64,000 nucleotides of DNA from Holothuria scabra (taxonomy: Eukaryota > Echinodermata > Holothuroidea > Aspidochirotida > Holothuriidae): positions 20,353,318-20,417,317 of the forward strand of contig CM074188.1 of the NCBI GenBank assembly GCA_037179385.1, given 5' to 3'. Every line of letters starts with the position of its first letter. Position 1 is the stretch's first letter. Position numbers and translations under genes: made by a program. Below the pieces are notes generated by a model. It made no database searches, was not told the origin of the DNA, and was given only the letters and a program-made list of their open reading frames with translations. Positions 23,259-35,307 of the stretch are shown in pieces.

Positions 23259-26200
23259 CTGGGAAAAGACATAATATAAAAAAATATTTTGCAAAAGTGG
23301 ATAAAAAACATACCTACTGCACATTCATACATATGTTCTACACACATGCATAAACATACAGAATGACCGATAGCACTAATAGTCATGGCTATCACGACCT
23401 TCCTTATGTCATGCCCCTAACTGTAAACAAGATATCAAACCAAAAGAACACTAAATTGTGTTGTAAACTCTTAAGTATTAAACTCTATGCCTTGAAACTA
23501 CAATGATGTTTGGTTTAATTTTTTCTAACAGAAAACATTGCTTTAAGGTTGATGCCTTCTGTAATACTATAAAACCTGCAGAATGCTCTACAATACTGTA
23601 AGTTCAGTATCATGACATCATCCATTTGGAAATCACAATTTATCTACCTGTATCACACTAACGGTAAGGTTCACTGCTATTGACAGCAACTAAAATTGTT
23701 TACACCAAAAGTGAAGATGGACTTGAAAAACATAACATGCTTACGAGAGTCCTGCTGAGCTATCTGAAATTGTGTCTGGATTCAATGGCAACAGGGTCAA
23801 GCACAATGTCCTTTTCTACAGTAAGTGCTTTATTGGTGGCTCATCCAAGGCATCATTATCAACTTACGGGATGCTTTCTTGTGAAGCAGCATGCAACATC
23901 CCAAGGATCACTTTTTGACATTCTTTGAGTTCCTTCAGTTTCATTATTATCTTTACCTCAAAGTTTCCTGTGGGATGAAAAAAAATGAACAATACTGTAA
24001 TTCAGCATCCAAGGTATTTCTCTATTCAAATCTATAACTAATTTTTAGTAATTTACAGGGCACCAGAAAAGAAATCGTCTTGACATAAAAAGTTCACAAA
24101 TGCACCACCAACCAAAGGTGAAATTTACAGGCCTTAGCCTAATACTGTACTTTTATGAAAGAGCAAAACTCATGAAGACATTAAGAGACCATTAAACTTT
24201 TCCTTTGATTCTTGAAAAGAAATGCCAGAGGTCCCAGGACACTTGCTTTTGAGTGTCTATTGTATTTACAACACTGTGACACTACCTACGTCAACCTTAC
24301 TGTATGTACAGTACTGTACAATGGCTTTAAAAACATAAAGTCAAGAAATATAAAAAGACCGACACAAGGCTAACAAAAGGGGGATTCTAGTGTTCAGTCA
24401 TTTTTTTGTTCTGCTGTAGCAACAAATTTTGAAACAATTTAGGTGCTCCAACATGGAAGAATGTTGTCTTACTGTAATTTCACACTCGGTACAGCAGCTC
24501 TTCACTTTCACTTTTCATATTTAGCTTGCCAAACTGCAACCCAGAAATGTCCACAGTGATACACTCATTGCATTCAAGCCTAGCCAAAGGTATTTATTTC
24601 TCCTTCATTTCTTTTCTGTACCCTCCTGAATAATACAATATTTTCCGCCCTCTTTACCTTCTGCCCTTCAAAAACAGTGCTTTTCACCACTTCTATTTTC
24701 AGCAGAAAACAACCTTTTTGGGGGTGGAAAGTAATGGATTGGAATGTGATATCATTGGTACAGCACTTGTGTCAAATGAAGGTTTCATCAAGTTTTCCTT
24801 TAAGTTTCAAACATTGATGTCTCTTACTATTCAGTGCAACACTCGTAACTACCATGCTCCAAGCAACACTCTCACTGTAGACCTTAGTGTACTAATACAT
24901 ACTTACGTACAGGTAGCCGAATTACCTTTGTTTTTGCCCTGGTTACTTTCTGCCCTCAGAAACGGTATTTTCAGTCCCTTTTATTTTTAGCAGTAAACAT
25001 CTTTTTGGGGGGGATAAAGTTATGGAATGTGAAATCAGTGGTACTTGTGTCAAATGAAGATTTTATAAACTTTCTCCTAGGCCTAAAGTTTCAAATATTA
25101 TTGATGTTTTTTGCTATTCTGTGCATCACTCGGTGCTGGCTGTGCTGATGTCTTTCCAAGCAACATTTTCACTGTAGACTTTGGTATTCATACTAATACA
25201 TACCTGTGTACAGGTACAGTATACGACATTCAGTGCCGTGAACAATTATTCACACATTTTGCATAAGCTTGCTATATTACAGACACACAGAGTTGGGGCC
25301 TACTTCGCCTAGGCCTAACGTTAGCTACATAAAAAATAGAAGACCATGACTATACTTGATGTTTATAAGAACATCACACAATTCAATCTTTACGGCCAGG
25401 ATGCTGAAAAAGTTTTAGGCCTAGGCCTAACCACATATTTTATTGTTGTCTTGAACTTGGCTTTGAAATTTTAAATTTTTAACATATGTACACTGTACAG
25501 TACTTAGCGGCAGCCAAGATTTTCAATGGTGGAAAAAGTGACTGACTCAAGGTACTACAGTAAGTATAATGGGCTGAACGTTGACTGCACGGGTCTGTCG
25601 AGTGCACATCTGCACTGAAATTTCGTGTAAAAATCTTGAAACGATAGAACAACCTTTGGGAAAGTTTGGCACGCATTCGACACTATAACTGCCTATCTAT
25701 TGAACACTAACATTAGGCTTGTACCTGCCGTGTGCACTTAACTGTTAGGCTAAGGGCTTGTGCCTTGCACAAACATATGACTCAACAAGTGAACAATTTT
25801 CATCATTTTACATACGAAAGCATCCTTCAAGACGATTTTAAAGAATTTAAAACAGATTTCACGACTTACTGTGATTGTGACAGATGTTCCAGGAACAAGT
25901 AGTTTTGACATTTCTGGGAACTTTCAAGAGAGCTGCTGACAGGAACGTTCAAATTTGGACCATAACTGCTTTTGTTACAATCTATGGAACGCCAATAGAG
26001 TCATCAACAGAAAGGGAAGGTAATGTGAGTAGAAGATCGTTGCATAAAGTGTTGTTGTCTAGCCGATTCACTGACGAACTTTGCCTCTCTCGCTAACCGA
26101 AATTATGGATGCAGTTAGCAACATGCTAGCGGTCCACCAGCGGTCCGCCAGCAGTGACTCTGGCGGGCCGCTAGCGTAAAACGCCGGCGGACCGCCGCCG

Positions 26201-29200
26201 AAATGGCCAGCTTTTCTACGGTGGTCCTCCGGCGGAAAAACGCTACAGAACGCCCCGTGGTCCACTGTCGGACCGCCAGCTGTTACAGACTTGTATTATA
26301 GGGTTATTCCATTATTTTACAGAGGGTGATTTTTCATTCATCATGATATTTCATTCATTTCCTTTATTGTCCATTTTGCAATCGAGTTAGCTAAACACAA
26401 GTTGCTTGCTACAATGGCACCAAAGGAGATAATGAACTTTTCAAACAATAAGGTGTCTATGCCAGTACAGAATTAAAATGCCTTCAAACTTTAACTGCCA
26501 GGAAATAATCATTCAAAATGGCGTTCATTTCAAACTGGTCAGCTTTACAGTCCAAAAGTTAATTCAGTCCAACAGAACTTAGTTATAGCCTGGAATAAGA
26601 CTCTGATCAAGTAACAGCTCTAAAAAGTTTTCCAAATGTCCACAAGTAGAAAAATGTGTAAATCCTGCATGTTCTGGTTTCCATGCAAAAAGGAAAGCAG
26701 TGGTTAGGCCTTCCGTCAGCAAAGGTTAGGCCGTTTTATGGCCATGTCCTAGTGTTTCAAAGAACTTGTCTGACGGATGCGAAAATATCGCTTGACAAAA
26801 GTAGTGTTCTTTGCACTGACTCCATTCAACAACTGTATGCAGAAGTTGCTATACCTTTACACTGACTGCCAGCAAAAGGTAATTCCATACACTGCCATTG
26901 TTATGTGAATAGCCTATACAGACCAACACACTCCGTAACAGCTCCCTGATCAGAGGCTTCACACTATAATGAGCTTGCATTTGAAATCCCCTTTGTGTTG
27001 TGCACACAATTCCACTGACCAATCACAATGGACTTCCTGGATATTATTGTTAATGCATGAGCTCAGTGCGCATGAAGTACAGCTAAGGATGTAGGCAAGC
27101 TGACCTGTTTATGTGGAACAGCTCCTACCAGAAGTAGGCCTAAAACTTCTCTTTTATTAAAAGTCTTCTTAAGTGGGTAGTTTGATAGATTTCCTAAGAA
27201 CAGAAACATGTACTTTGTACAAAAAATTTCACTAGCGGTCCACTATTGGTCCGCTGGCGGTTTTCCGCCAAGACACAACTGTACAAAAGCGTCCGTCGGT
27301 GCGCTAGTGGGCCGTCAGCGTTAAACCGCCAGCGTTTTTCCGCCATATACCGCCAGCGGACCGCTAGCATCATGCGTACTGGGATGCCAATGAGAGCAGG
27401 AGGATCGAATTTGACTGACACCGGGGTGGATCCTGATTTTATTTTTCACCCCATGCAGGAGGTGCAGCCCTGTGGTTGTACTGTAAGAGGTTTTAAAGGG
27501 TAGGAAATTCCGCCAAGTTCCTAACATTTTAAACTGCAAAGCCAAGACATAAAACAGAGTTGCTGCGGTCCTCGCTCACATAGCCAAGGGGGGGGGGGGG
27601 ATCGCTTTCCCTAGAAAGCAACTGACATCAATTTTGCTATGGTTCATCATGGTTCCCGAATAAAAATATGCCCCCTCCACCCACCCCCCTCCCCCCCCCC
27701 GCCCCATCGCTTTCTCCGTATATTTTCGTAGGGATGCCAATTAGTGCCTATACCGCTATCCCATTGTACCTGAGTTGCATTTGCAAAATATCACAGAGTG
27801 CACGTAAGGAAATTCGTACGTTTTGCTCTTTCCAGGGGACCGTGGGGAGGGGGGGGGTAGCATGAAAAGCAAGAGGATTACCCTAGGCTATTCCATTTTA
27901 TGAAATTTTATCTGTGTGACATCGCTGCAGCAATCATGTGGCAGTGTTAAAATGTAGGTTACATCTTTGGCACAGCGTTAAATTACAGTACTTGGTCACG
28001 TTGATTTTCATATTTGTGCATAATTTTTGTACATTTTAGTATATAGAAGAAGGAATTTCATCGCACGTCCCTGTCCCTCCATTGGACATTTTTGAACAAT
28101 TTAAAGCTAATATTAAGACTTATCGGGAATGTACTCTATAGCTAGTATGACGTTTAGAAAACGTCTTGAAAACGTTTTGAACACGTTTTAACCATAGCGG
28201 TCTAGCATCGTTTCCTCTAACGTACTTAAACGTCTTTGGGAAGTCCTCGTGAATGCTCATATAATATGAACGTCCAGAAAACGTCATAAAAACGTTTAAA
28301 AATCGTCTAGTTATAACGTTTTACAAACGTTATTTTGTTACGTAGTGAAAACGTTTTTAGACAGTCCTCTTTAGTTTGTGGGAAATGCGGGACGTTTTGA
28401 ACACGTTCTAAAAACGTTACTTTGGACGAAGACGAAACGGACAAACTGAGAACCAAACCAAAACGTTTTCTGGACGTTCGCTGTTAGCTGGGACCCTTGC
28501 AAGTTGTTGCCAGATCAAATGAAATGAAGTCTATTCGAGTCAGTAAGAAGGATATCGAACTTGTATACCAGCCACCGCTAAAAATCCACTTTCTTGAGAA
28601 CTATTCTAGTTCTTCAAATACTACCGAAAAGGGCATGCTATTAAACTTATTTTGAAGTTCTCCCGACTTATTTAAATCTTGTATTTATTGCAGGGAGTGT
28701 CTGAATCTTCTCAAAATCTCGCAGCCAGAACCAATTTTTCACAATTCCTCCCAATTAAGCACCCGTGACGCGTAAATTCTTATCACATTTTGTCAAACTA
28801 AATCAGATAAATACCATCGGTACAAATTTTACTGAAATTGTATTGTTCAGAATGGTGAAATCGCGACCCCTTTTGTAATTTACAAGTAAAACGTGCAGAC
28901 AAATGTCTTACATACGTGCCGATCCGGGGATAACTTTCGTCTGTGATTTACTCTTTCCAATAAAATACATAAGTAAATAAATCGTACCCAAAACGGTTAG
29001 TTTAATTTAAAAAAGGATGGGCTACAAATTTTTGGTGGGTTTACACCCAACCGTAATTAACGGTGAAAGATATTACAACTTTGCTTACCTGAAAGCAACC
29101 ACAGACGAAAAAGGCCACGGTGACTGGAGTTTATCTCTGCAAGTAGTTTAGCCTAACATCACTAACATAGCCCAGTTGGCAACACCATAACACTTAGCAT

Positions 29201-29962
29201 GCATGGTGATGGACGTACGTTTTCCTCAAGACACTGGACTCTACGTCACCCGCCATATGTTTGACACGGCTGATTTGAACCATTCGTGTAGCCATTTGTC
29301 GTGATAAAGGAAACAGACATTAATCAATGGGTACAGTCTGCCTTTTACATTTCATTAAGAGTTATAATTGCAACTGCAAATCTAAACTTTGGAAAAATAG
29401 CTCGGTAAATGTTGCTGTATTATAACATAAAATTATCAAGGACGTAGCCCAACGAAGTACTTAGGGAGACAGTAATCTTTCAAGTGGCCAGCTTTATTAG
29501 ATTCGAGACAAAAATGTCAATTAATGCAACTTCCATTTTCAAAGGGAGACAATTTTTCAGCCCTCTCCCATTAGGTAACAGGTTTTCTCTGCCATAAGTT
29601 CGTCATTCAAGGGGAAACGAGATTACCGAAAAATCATTTAGGTATATCAGTATACGGTAATATCCATACTGGTAATTTGGTACTTGCTGTTTGATTGACA
29701 CGAAGTCAAATAGTATATTCACTGTGGTTGGTTATGATGACTACTCGTGCAGCCAGCTATGCTTACCTTTTATAAGCCCACTCGCAATATTGTTTTTTGG
29801 GACATTGGAGGGCATTAATTCAGTAAATCCTTCAACTGTTTTTGTTTGAACTGAAGGAGGATTATATGGTAACTTAGAGTAAGGCAATTTTACTGTCAGA
29901 CTTACCGAGGCTTGTTCCTCTTTAATTTTGAGTTTATTTCGAAGATTAAATACACAACTCAT
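23177..29962 (-). CDS. Small spliced gene, unknown product (about 125 aa)
   Basis: Gene model read from splice signals on the minus strand. Exon 1 (29962-29767) starts MSCVFNLRNKLKIKEEQ and ends in phase 1 at GTAAGC. Exon 2 (23967-23868) follows a long pyrimidine tract and CCCACAG, begins with the two bases needed to finish the codon, and ends in phase 2 at GTAAGTT. Exon 3 (23258-23177) follows TTTTCCCAG, completes that codon and runs to TGA. The joined frame has 126 codons including stop and no internal stop. The middle contains a charged, leucine-rich segment (KLKELKECQKVILGML) that may be helical. I recognise no family. The ATG at 29962 is chosen because the upstream part of the frame has no ATG, but exon 1 could equally be internal, entering at CACTTCAG. 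The first intron (5.8 kb) holds several transposons. Confidence 0.5.
23868..23967 (-). CDS. Internal coding exon of the minus-strand gene
   Basis: This 100-nt exon has the best splice signals in the window: a T-rich tract and CCCACAG acceptor, and a GTAAGTTG donor. Only one frame is open, reading NFEVKIIMKLKELKECQ then KVILGMLHAASQESI. Entering in that frame requires an upstream exon ending with one leftover base, which the exon at 29767-29962 provides. Confidence 0.55.
24473..24533 (-). CDS. Possible alternative exon with in-frame TGA
   Basis: A 61-nt segment between TTCTGGGTTGCAG and GTAAGAC. Its length would join the ATG exon at 25870-25911 (phase 0) to the exon at 23868-23967 in frame, reading FGKLNMKSESEELLYRV, but a TGA at 24482-24480 interrupts it. 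It may be a non-productive alternative exon, a pseudo-exon, or carry a mutation. I favour the model that skips it. Confidence 0.2.
24652..25220. repeat. Diverged tandem duplication, two units of about 280 bp
   Basis: Unit 1 (about 24652-24917) and unit 2 (about 24941-25220) share in order TTCTGCCCT, AGTRAACA-like words, TTTTTGGGGG, CTTGTGTCAAATGAAG, CCAAGCAACA, TCACTGTAGAC and ACTAATACATAC. It lies in the first intron of the minus-strand gene. Non-coding. Confidence 0.75.
25870..25911 (-). CDS. Possible alternative first coding exon
   Basis: ATG at 25911-25909 opens MSKLLVPGTSVTIT and ends in phase 0 at a strong GTAAGT donor. An in-frame TGA lies just upstream of the ATG, as expected for a true start. 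Splicing to the exon at 23868-23967 directly would hit a stop, so it needs an intermediate exon; the only candidate (24473-24533) carries TGA. It may belong to an alternative or non-coding transcript. Confidence 0.25.
26125..27368. mobile_element. 1.24-kb element with GCTAGCGGTCC ends
   Basis: The left end ATGCTAGCGGTCC and right end GGACCGCTAGCAT are perfect inverted repeats. Inside each end, about 140-160 bp is filled with irregular GCGGTCCGCCAGCGG-type words, also inverted (26125-26282 and 27231-27368). The central part is unique AT-rich sequence with no transposase. No clear target duplication could be fixed. It lies in the first intron of the minus-strand gene. Confidence 0.7.
27580..28139. 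other. G and C tracts; no gene
   Basis: A G run at about 27590-27600, C-rich sequence at 27668-27706 and a second G run near 27850. The sequence between resembles hAT-like interiors elsewhere in the window, but paired ends are not visible. Confidence 0.4.
28140..28493. mobile_element. AACGTT-rich transposon end, right-facing terminus
   Basis: Dense AACGTTTT, AAACGTC and GAACGT words ending in ACGTTCGCTGTTAGCTGGG, the reverse complement of the terminus at 18117. The arm sequences beyond about 20 bp are similar in composition but only loosely alignable. Confidence 0.6.
29089..29136 (-). CDS. Possible 48-nt cassette or leader exon
   Basis: On the minus strand ACTTGCAG precedes and GTAAGC follows a 48-nt segment ending TTGCTTTCAG. 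Its length is a multiple of three, and it is open in the phase that links the exons at 29767-29962 and 23868-23967 (reading INSSHRGLFRLWLLS). It could be a cassette exon of that gene or a separate untranslated first exon. Confidence 0.25.
29767..29962 (-). CDS. First recognised coding exon of the minus-strand gene
   Basis: The open frame runs from an in-frame ATG (29962-29960) to a GTAAGC donor after one base of a glycine codon. The peptide has a basic start and proline-rich middle (KLPYSKLPYNPPSVQTK) and ends ...NIASGLIK. The frame is open further upstream to about 30040 without an ATG, and an acceptor-like TTTCACTTCAG lies 42 bp upstream, so it may be an internal exon. A second GTAAGTCTG donor lies within it near 29905. 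No family recognised. Confidence 0.45.
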
Positions 29963-30210
29963 ACAACATTTACGTGAAGCTAGGGAGGAGGACTGAAGTG
30001 AAATTAAGCAAGCGGTCTTTACAGAGGGAAGTAATGCCACATCACGTTTTAATATATTAAAATAATACTGATTCTAAGCATTTCGGTGAAATTTGCATTA
30101 AAATCCGACGAGTGGTTCTCAAGATATGAACAAGTTTAGTTGTCACAATTTTAACAAAACATGAACTTAAAGCAAGCGCATATGACGTCATAACCTAAGG
30201 GCAGGCTGAT

Positions 30211-30462
30211 TTAAAGGGCAAGAGCAGTCATCCCAAATTGAAGTAGTGTAGTAGACTGTCCAGTTTCATGATTGGCTGTTGGGAGTCATGTGATAATGTT
30301 TTTCCTCTTCAAACGTGAAATTTACTGGAAATAATTGCTTGGCTTACATTTAATATCCAAAAGTAAAGTCATAAAATGTAATGAGATATACTTTGAAGTT
30401 AAATAAGACGAAAATTGTGTTTTTCTTCAAAATAATTTTGGGGGACTGCTCTTTACCTTTAA
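30211..30462. mobile_element. TTAA-flanked MITE, AGAGCAGTC ends
   Basis: The left end TTAAAGGGCAAGAGCAGTC and right end GGACTGCTCTTTACCTTTAA are imperfect inverted repeats bounded by TTAA (30211-30214, 30459-30462). The interior is homologous to 54290-54475 in inverted orientation, sharing GATTGGCT and AGTCATGTGA. Related AGAGCAGTCTCC words occur at about 1896 inside the hAT at 1318-2590. Non-coding. Confidence 0.65.
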
Positions 30463-32208
<1,746 letters not shown>

Positions 32209-32342
32209 AAATAAGCAGAAAAAGAGCAATGCCTCTGCCACCAACCAAGAAAAACGAAAACGATGGTACATTCTGTAATCCCGTGCTTTATAGATGAACA
32301 AAAAGCAAATAGTAACAAAATACAGAATATGTACAAACTGAA

Positions 32343-32372
32343 CGTTTCGAACCTCCTAGATTCCTTATCGAC
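32343..32372 (-). ncRNA. Degenerate hammerhead-like motif of the Penelope-like element
   Basis: Downstream of the retroelement frame the minus strand reads CTGTCGATAAGGAATC, then a short loop, then GGTTCGAAACGTT. GAATC and GGTTC can pair as a 5-bp stem II directly before GAAAC. A functional hammerhead needs CUGANGA; here the core is altered to CTGTCGA. Hammerhead motifs are known in Penelope-like elements, so position and partial core support a decayed copy. Confidence 0.35.
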
Positions 32373-32425
32373 AGTATAATGGAAAGCTTAACAATGTTAC
32401 GGAGAGGAAAGTACAAGCGACCTGA

Positions 32426-33085
32426 TCAGCGGTCACGCTTGTTGGCCATGAATGAAAGGTCACGGTTAAGACCGTGGACGTGACTCTCACACCTGAAGAT
32501 TAGCCTTAATTCTTGTTTTTTACGAATCTCAGTTGTAGAAAAGCCTCCCATCAACATCGCGAATTTTAAATCGTTCACACTGTGGAGGGGTTTGTTGAAG
32601 TGTTCTGCGACAGGGAAGCCGGTGCTTTTGTTACGAATGCTAGATTTGTGGTTGTTGAATCTTAGCCTAAATTTGGAGGAGGTCTCACCTATGTAAGAGA
32701 TCGTCGGACACTTGTCACACAAAAGAAGGTAAATGACATTGGAGGAATTACAGGAGTACGGGCCCGGTGATAATTGAATTCCCTTGGGGTGGATGTGCAC
32801 TGTACGCTCTGTGATCATATGGTTGCATACTTGGCAACGACTACTACCACAAGGGAAATTACCTCTGGGAGGGGTAGCCAGGGAAGGATTGAGCTTGGTG
32901 TGAACCAAGATTCTCCGTAAACTGGGCGGTTGCTTGTAAGCAGTAACTGGGGGTTCATTGAAAATATCTCTGATAGTGGGGTCTAGGCTGAGATTTCGCC
33001 ACGAAGTCTTGATTCTTTTGAGTAGGGAGGAAAGTTTAGGGTTATAGGTAACTACAATGGGGATTCGTTTAGTTTCATTCCTGTT
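32426..33085 (-). pseudogene. Penelope-like element, C-terminal GIY-YIG part
   Basis: The minus-strand frame is open for 219 codons from just after a TGA at 33088-33086. It reads in order a basic linker (NPKLSSLLKRIKTSWRNLS), a cysteine cluster CGSSRCQVC, a GIY-like VIYLLLC, the YIG motif SYIGETSSKFRLRFNNHK, then HFNKPLHSVNDLKF and a tail ending at a stop. This order of cysteine linker followed by GIY-YIG endonuclease is that of Penelope-like retroelements, and the GET/CNH style suggests a Neptune-like clade. The reverse transcriptase part is missing: the copy is cut off within about 25 bp of a (TA)n tract. The endonuclease nicks the target for priming. This copy cannot move by itself. Confidence 0.85.
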
Positions 33086-33106
33086 TCATTCCTGGCACGG
33101 TAACAC

Positions 33107-33108
<2 letters not shown>

Positions 33109-33162
<54 letters not shown>

Positions 33163-33186
33163 AATTTGATTTATATATATTTATAG

Positions 33187-33224
<38 letters not shown>
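33109..33224. repeat. Two (TA)n tracts
   Basis: TA dinucleotides at 33109-33160 and about 33189-33224, separated by CCAATTTGATTTATATAT-type sequence. They bound the 5-prime, truncated side of the Penelope-like fragment. Confidence 0.95.
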
Positions 33225-33227
<3 letters not shown>

Positions 33228-34892
33228 TAGAGGTATCTGGTGAAGAATTTCAAATAAATCATTAACTTCCCCAAGTATCTTTTTTGTTCTAGTTGTGTGT
33301 TAGATGAGTAAAACTCTTAAAAGTTGAATTAAGTCTAACAATACTTCTTACAATTTCCTCAAAAACATGGTACCTCGTTTAGCTCTGAGAATTTATACAC
33401 TCAGGTTTAAACATGTTAGCAATTACTTATAAAACGTTCAAGTTGTATTGTGGAAGGAATAGCCTACGTGAAATACTAAGAAGAAAGGAAGAAGTGTTTT
33501 GAGCAATTACAAGTCTATTGATATTTCAAATCATTAGAAAATTCTGCCCTTTGAAACTGGGTTCCCGATAGCGTCATGACTTGACAATGTTTTTTTACGA
33601 TAGAAAAACCGCGAATGAAAAACTGATCTAAGGATTTCTACCAGGTAGATGTGTACCATACTAACGAAAATATAAAAATAATGTTCTTTTGTATATAAAT
33701 GTAAACACGCTTTTCGTTAATTTCGAAACATGAAGTACCTATTACATGCCTGTATGTGTTTTGTCCCAAATATCACTGGTTTGACACATTGGTCTGGAAT
33801 ATTTTTGTTCTGTTCCCGAGTGTTTTTAGTTTCGTTTTCGTGAATAACTTCCGCTAAGTCTAAAGCGAATTTCATGGTTCAAAATTCATGTCGTAACTAA
33901 TTTAGGCACTGAATTCGACTCTAGTCGTCTAATACGTAGAAATACAAATCAATCCTTATCTTTTGAATGTGGATGCACAGTAACTTAAGGTTAATCGCAA
34001 AAATACGTCATCTTACTGTTTGATTCAGAAATCAAGGTCAAGGTACAAATGTCCATCATTCAAGGGGCAGACTTCTATAGTGTGAAGACTTGCTTTAATA
34101 TATCATCGGTTCAAATGATCGCCACACTATTGTAATATAAATAAATGCATTTGAACCAGGGTTCACAATTTCCCCAAAATAATGCTTAAATACCGAATCT
34201 TCCCCGAACAGGCTGTGCATGGGAAATCTTCACATTTTGAGTCTTCGTTGGATCAGATAAAATAATATCCCGGCTTATTTTCCATAACAAATATGATTAG
34301 CTGAAATTTGTTAACTTTTTTGTTTCTAAATAAAGAGGGTTGAGAAATTTGGCACTTCCTGTGAAAACAAAAGGTCAAATGTATCTATCCGTTGTTTGTG
34401 CATGTGTACAAAAATATATTTTTGTAACTACCAAGCGAACGTCCGCCCCTCACTGCATGCTCTGCAATATGTTCAGTAAAAGTCCGCCGAATTTACAACA
34501 GTTACGTGTACTAAGGGCACACTTTACACATTTTCCAATGGGTCTTTTGCCTTTAAGTTTGTCAAGGCAACATAGCAAACACAGATAAGTCACAAACCAA
34601 GATTGAAGAAAGTAAACAAATGAACTTTTTGCTGTTTCATGTATTTTTCTTTTACGGTTTCTAAACACTACTTGTTTAGGATGAAACCGTGACCTACAAA
34701 TAAGCTCTTGAGACCATATTCGATAAATACGTATTTCTCTTACATACCGTATGCATTTCATATATGTAATATACGTCGAAAAGTGAGTTGCACAATATGC
34801 CAGGGCGATGATTTGTTTTCAATATTTGGGTGGCACTACCTTATTTTAAAAAAATCAGTGAGTAACAAAGTAATGCCAATGGGTGATTTCAG
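33225..34892. other. No gene supported
   Basis: AT-rich unique sequence. Open frames at 34340-34761 overlap on both strands and lack splice support. Earlier exons of the candidate at 34893-35307 may lie here but could not be identified. Confidence 0.35.
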
Positions 34893-35307
34893 AAATACTG
34901 GAGGATGCTTCCCTTCCTCTTCTACGGGACCACCGACAAAGGCACAGTGTGCTATACTTGGTTCAGTAAGTAGACACGGCTAGGAGAGTCGTAGGAAATT
35001 AAATCAACATTTATATAGGACTGTAATGTAAAACTCACAACAATTTGTATTTTACGGTTTTAGTGTTAAAGTGAAATCTATCAAGGCCCACCCCACCTAT
35101 ACCCAAACAACTATCGTTAAACCAACCAGCTGCCCTACTGAGATGCTCAAATTCCAATACAGATCAACTTTCAAAGCTATTATTGTGAAGAACACAACTG
35201 TAGAAGTCAAGTTTCCGGTTCTGTTCAAGTATGTCACGTCAACCTACAATTTTCGAAATCGCGGTCACAACATGACTTATCACACGAACCTATCAGTCAC
35301 TCTTTAA
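34893..35307 (+). CDS. Possible two-exon 3-prime end of an unknown gene
   Basis: Exon a (34893-34965) follows GTGATTTCAG and ends at GTAAGT; exon b (35064-35307) follows TTTTACGGTTTTAG and ends at TAA. The 98-bp intron is short and well formed. Joined in the matching phase, exon a reads ILEDASLPLLRDHRQRHSV and exon b reads VKVKSIKAHPTYTQTTIVK through TYHTNLSVTL. Exon b has four possible N-glycosylation triplets or near misses (NTT, NMT, NLS) and beta-strand-like alternation, so a secreted or surface protein is conceivable. No family recognised and no upstream exon found. Exon a is also open in a second frame. Confidence 0.3.

Noticed and set aside
25526..25559. Plus-strand ATG exon MVEKVTDSRYY before GTAAGT
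   Set aside because: Only 34 nt, no downstream exon, and it lies in the intron of the opposite-strand gene.
29741..30040. Single-exon 99-residue protein from a GTG start
   Set aside because: The GTG is not a plausible start in an animal, and a GTAAGC donor at 29766 indicates the frame is an exon; it is annotated as 29767-29962.
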